A stretch of DNA of 64,000 nt, from contig CM034139.1 of the NCBI GenBank assembly GCA_019914995.1, positions 3,264,461-3,328,460 on the forward strand, read 5' to 3'. Numbering within the stretch: the stretch's first letter is position 1; each line of letters opens with the position of its first letter. The notes under the pieces were generated by a model. It saw only the letters and a list, made by a program, of their open reading frames with translations, did no database searches and was not told the origin of the DNA. This stretch comes from Acanthochlamys bracteata. Its lineage: Eukaryota; Streptophyta; Magnoliopsida; Pandanales; Velloziaceae. Below, piece after piece: positions 61,901-64,000 of the stretch. The position numbers were made by a program, and so were the translations under genes.

Positions 61901-64000
61901 CATCCCAAACAAGTCCCACCACCATCAAGACCACCTCCCGGATTAGTCAAGATGCAGGCTTCTGCAACAGGAATGCATACCAACTCAGAAATTCAGTTAG
62001 ATGAAGGGATTTTGTTTCGATCAATGAAGATGAGTCATAATAAGCACCGCAGAGAGGGAGTCAGAAAAGTTCGTTTGCTTACTGAGAATGCAAAGAAGGA
62101 TTCATCTAGCTTTCACGATGTAGAGATGGATGCTGCTTCTGCTGCTGCAGCTTCTGCAGCTGCCATGATAGAAGCAATGGAGCAGGCTCAGGCTAGGTTG
62201 AAGAGTGCCAAAGAACTGATGGAAAGGAAAAGAGAGAATGCTCAAAGGCAGAAGAAGCTTGGTCATAGTGATAGCTCGACTAGCAAGGACAATAACAGCT
62301 CTGAGGTTAATCCAGCAGAAAATGGAACCAGCGGAAAACTAGTTTGGGAACCTATGGCACTTGGTGCTTCAGGAATGGAGGCAGAAACGGTGTCAGAACC
62401 TGTTTATCAGAATAGCAAAGAGCCAAAGGGAAGTGAGGCAGACTATAAGTTTAATGAGAAAATCCGATTGAAGGATGTTAAATTATCTCATACCTTGAAC
62501 CTGGGAACTGGAGAATGGAAAGAAGATGAAAGCTTTTATGAATTAATTAACAACGAGAAGTCCAAAATAGTTGAAGAAGTTCCCGAGCAACTCACTGAGA
62601 GGAAACCAGAAGAACTGATGAAGAGTAACATAGTTGGAGAATGTGAGACTAAAGGCACTAAAAGGAATAGGAAGTTGTGGAAAATAAATAATGCTCATGA
62701 GTGCGAAGTGAAGAATGAGATACTAAGAGCTGGTAGTATGATTGCGCAGCAAGAGGAACCCAAGGAGATACCTGGTTCAATTCCTGTTGCTTATGTTCAG
62801 AAAGAATGTTCTGGTGGTCTAAACGCAAATCATATTTATCTTGCGCAAGAAAAAAGCATGGAGAAATTAGAAGCGGCTCAGGAGAAACATCTGGTCTCTG
62901 ACAAAGAAGCTGAAAGAAGTCTTGATGGGAACTATTCAGTGACTGGAGAGTCTATAAAAGAGCTACCTAATGAATCTGGTGACCAGAAGCATCATAATGA
63001 ACGTGAAACAAAAGAAAAAGAAAGGAAACCAGAAGCTTCCAGCATCTTTTGCAGAACTGGTGTCTGTGAAACAGTGCTGGCTGCAACTGATAATGATGAA
63101 GTGACCGTAGACAATAAGCGTGAACCAACTGCAGCTCATTTGATTTCTGAACATCAGCAAGGCGAGAAGAATTTGACACTTCAACAGAATCTAGCTACTG
63201 TGGATGCGGTAAAGGTGGTTATTGAGGAGCACAGTGGAACAGGATCAGCGAAGAACGACAAAACTGGACATGCGGCTTTTCAGTATGACTTTATGAGAGC
63301 AACAGAAGGGCCAGTTGATATAGATTGTTGCAGCAATGAAGTTGCAAGTAGCTTCTTACTTAAACTGGGAGGAAGCAGTGATCTAGGTGGGATGCAATCT
63401 GCAAGCATTTCAGTTGAAGACATGACGAAACTTGAAGTGGAACTAGAGGCGCTTATATCAAATGAAAGTGCTAATGAAGATGGAAAATTAGACGTGAACC
63501 AAGGAGGAAGTGAAGAAGAGGCAGTGGAGGCTGTAAAAGAAGCCCTGGAAGCAGACTGTACTGAAGCAGCTTCAGTAGAAAATCTCCTGAAACTTGAGCA
63601 AGAAGAGAAGATTCAAGATTTGAATCAGCCAGTGCATAATCAAGAGAGCTTTGAATCAGTGACTAAAGAAGAGCATGAGACTGGAGAACATACGCAAGCG
63701 ATTGAAATTCAGGCAACAAATCGGTTGGACGAAAGCAGAAACACAGTTGATGCAACTGAAGAGTTTTGCCCAAGGAATGTTGATATAAGATCTCATAGGA
63801 AGTTCATCTTTCCTGAAAATGGTGGAGATGATTCTGTTTCAGCTACTGGTGACAGGGAAAGTAGTTCCAGCGGTGTACCTGGGAAGACTATCCCTGATGT
63901 TCAAAAGAGAGAAGAAAAAGAAAGAGATCATGGACTGGAAGGAGAAAAGGAAGAGGAAAAGGAGCAGGTTCAGAAGTTAGAAGAAGAGCGAGAGCGGGAG
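55925..64000 (+). CDS. AUL1: Auxilin-like protein (AUL1 type), 5' part
   Basis: Auxilin-like proteins bring Hsp70 to clathrin coats through a C-terminal J domain. Exon 1 is 55925-56289; exon 2 starts at 61387 (TCCTCAG acceptor; phase matches) and is open to the right edge (2614 nt). The first 122 residues contain three [DE][VI]FGG repeats (22-26, 48-52, 85-89) and the FADVFGGPPKY motif typical of AUL1. Later come RDPEVFRE-like sequence and a proline-rich PPPSRPPPGLVK (about 299-310). An Ala-rich, charged helical region AASAAAASAAAMIEAMEQAQ (about 370) follows. The rest is long, acidic and Glu/Lys-rich. The J domain lies beyond the window, so completeness cannot be judged. A 9-nt microexon (56387-56395) is possible. 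Confidence 0.9.
57445..57645. repeat. Direct repeat copy 1 in AUL1 intron 1
   Basis: The copy contains CCTATTGTTAGGAGTAG, AGGAGCTCATA, CCATGTATACCATTTGCCTC, TTAAAACAC and TTGCACC. It matches 60990-61205 in the same order. About 3.4 kb separates the copies. Confidence 0.6.
60413..60745. repeat. Tandem duplication in AUL1 intron 1
   Basis: Units at 60413-60577 and 60578-60745 share GTATATACAAGAGGG or a close variant, CATATGCATCTTTTACCAAA, ATAGTGCT, AACTTTATGCAAAGCTCT, TTCATCATTTG and AGCATTCTC. Confidence 0.85.
60990..61205. repeat. Direct repeat copy 2 in AUL1 intron 1
   Basis: The copy contains CCAATTGTTAGGATTAGG, AGGAGCTTATG, CCATGTATACCACATGCCTC, TTAAAACTCC and TTTGCACC in the order of copy 1. 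Roughly 70-75% alike by eye. Confidence 0.6.

Overview
The window is plant nuclear DNA, most likely from a eudicot. The evidence is AT-rich intergenic sequence, spliced housekeeping genes with GT-AG introns and 5'UTR introns, plant protein families (auxilin-like protein, group F soluble pyrophosphatase, plant RER1), and plant DNA transposons (hAT, PIF/Harbinger, many MITEs). The species cannot be named from the sequence alone. Exon boundaries were read from splice signals and reading-frame continuity, not from transcript data.

Four host genes can be reconstructed. (1) RER1, minus strand, 3356-8580: three coding exons and a 5'UTR intron, with a 3.3-kb second intron that holds microsatellites and MITE-like elements. 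(2) Soluble inorganic pyrophosphatase, plus strand, 32651-35867: eight coding exons, 212 aa. (3) PAF1, 20S proteasome alpha type-1, minus strand, 38709-42910: two exons and one 3.4-kb intron, 263 aa. (4) An auxilin-like J-domain co-chaperone gene (AUL1-like), plus strand, from 55925 past the right edge. Its 5.1-kb first intron is followed by an open exon of at least 2.6 kb. The J domain would lie outside the window. These genes do not form one pathway: they serve ER-Golgi retrieval, cytosolic phosphate metabolism, protein degradation and clathrin uncoating.

The rest is accessory DNA. 9.4-10.4 kb holds an LRR receptor-kinase relic without a kinase domain. 10.8-11.6 kb holds a short hAT-type MITE with a 7/8-matching 8-bp target-site duplication, whose right end was later duplicated in tandem. 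13.5-17.9 kb holds a decayed PIF/Harbinger element (transposase plus Myb/SANT partner) invaded by a foldback sequence. 24266-31268 is a complete 7.0-kb hAT transposon with 22-bp perfect terminal inverted repeats and an 8-bp target-site duplication (7/8). Its transposase is intact except for one nonsense codon, and it carries spliced fragments of a proteasome RPT5 gene. 36.9-38.3 kb holds a broken BCS1-type AAA-ATPase. 46.7-54.4 kb holds a second PIF/Harbinger element.

The most unusual structure is in that last element. The region just upstream of the Myb/SANT partner gene's start codon looks like a 4.06-kb 5'UTR intron, about 3.5 kb of which is minisatellite. That minisatellite has seven copies at an exact 114-bp period, followed by a second higher-order array. 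The other strong candidate for novelty is the hAT element carrying host gene pieces.
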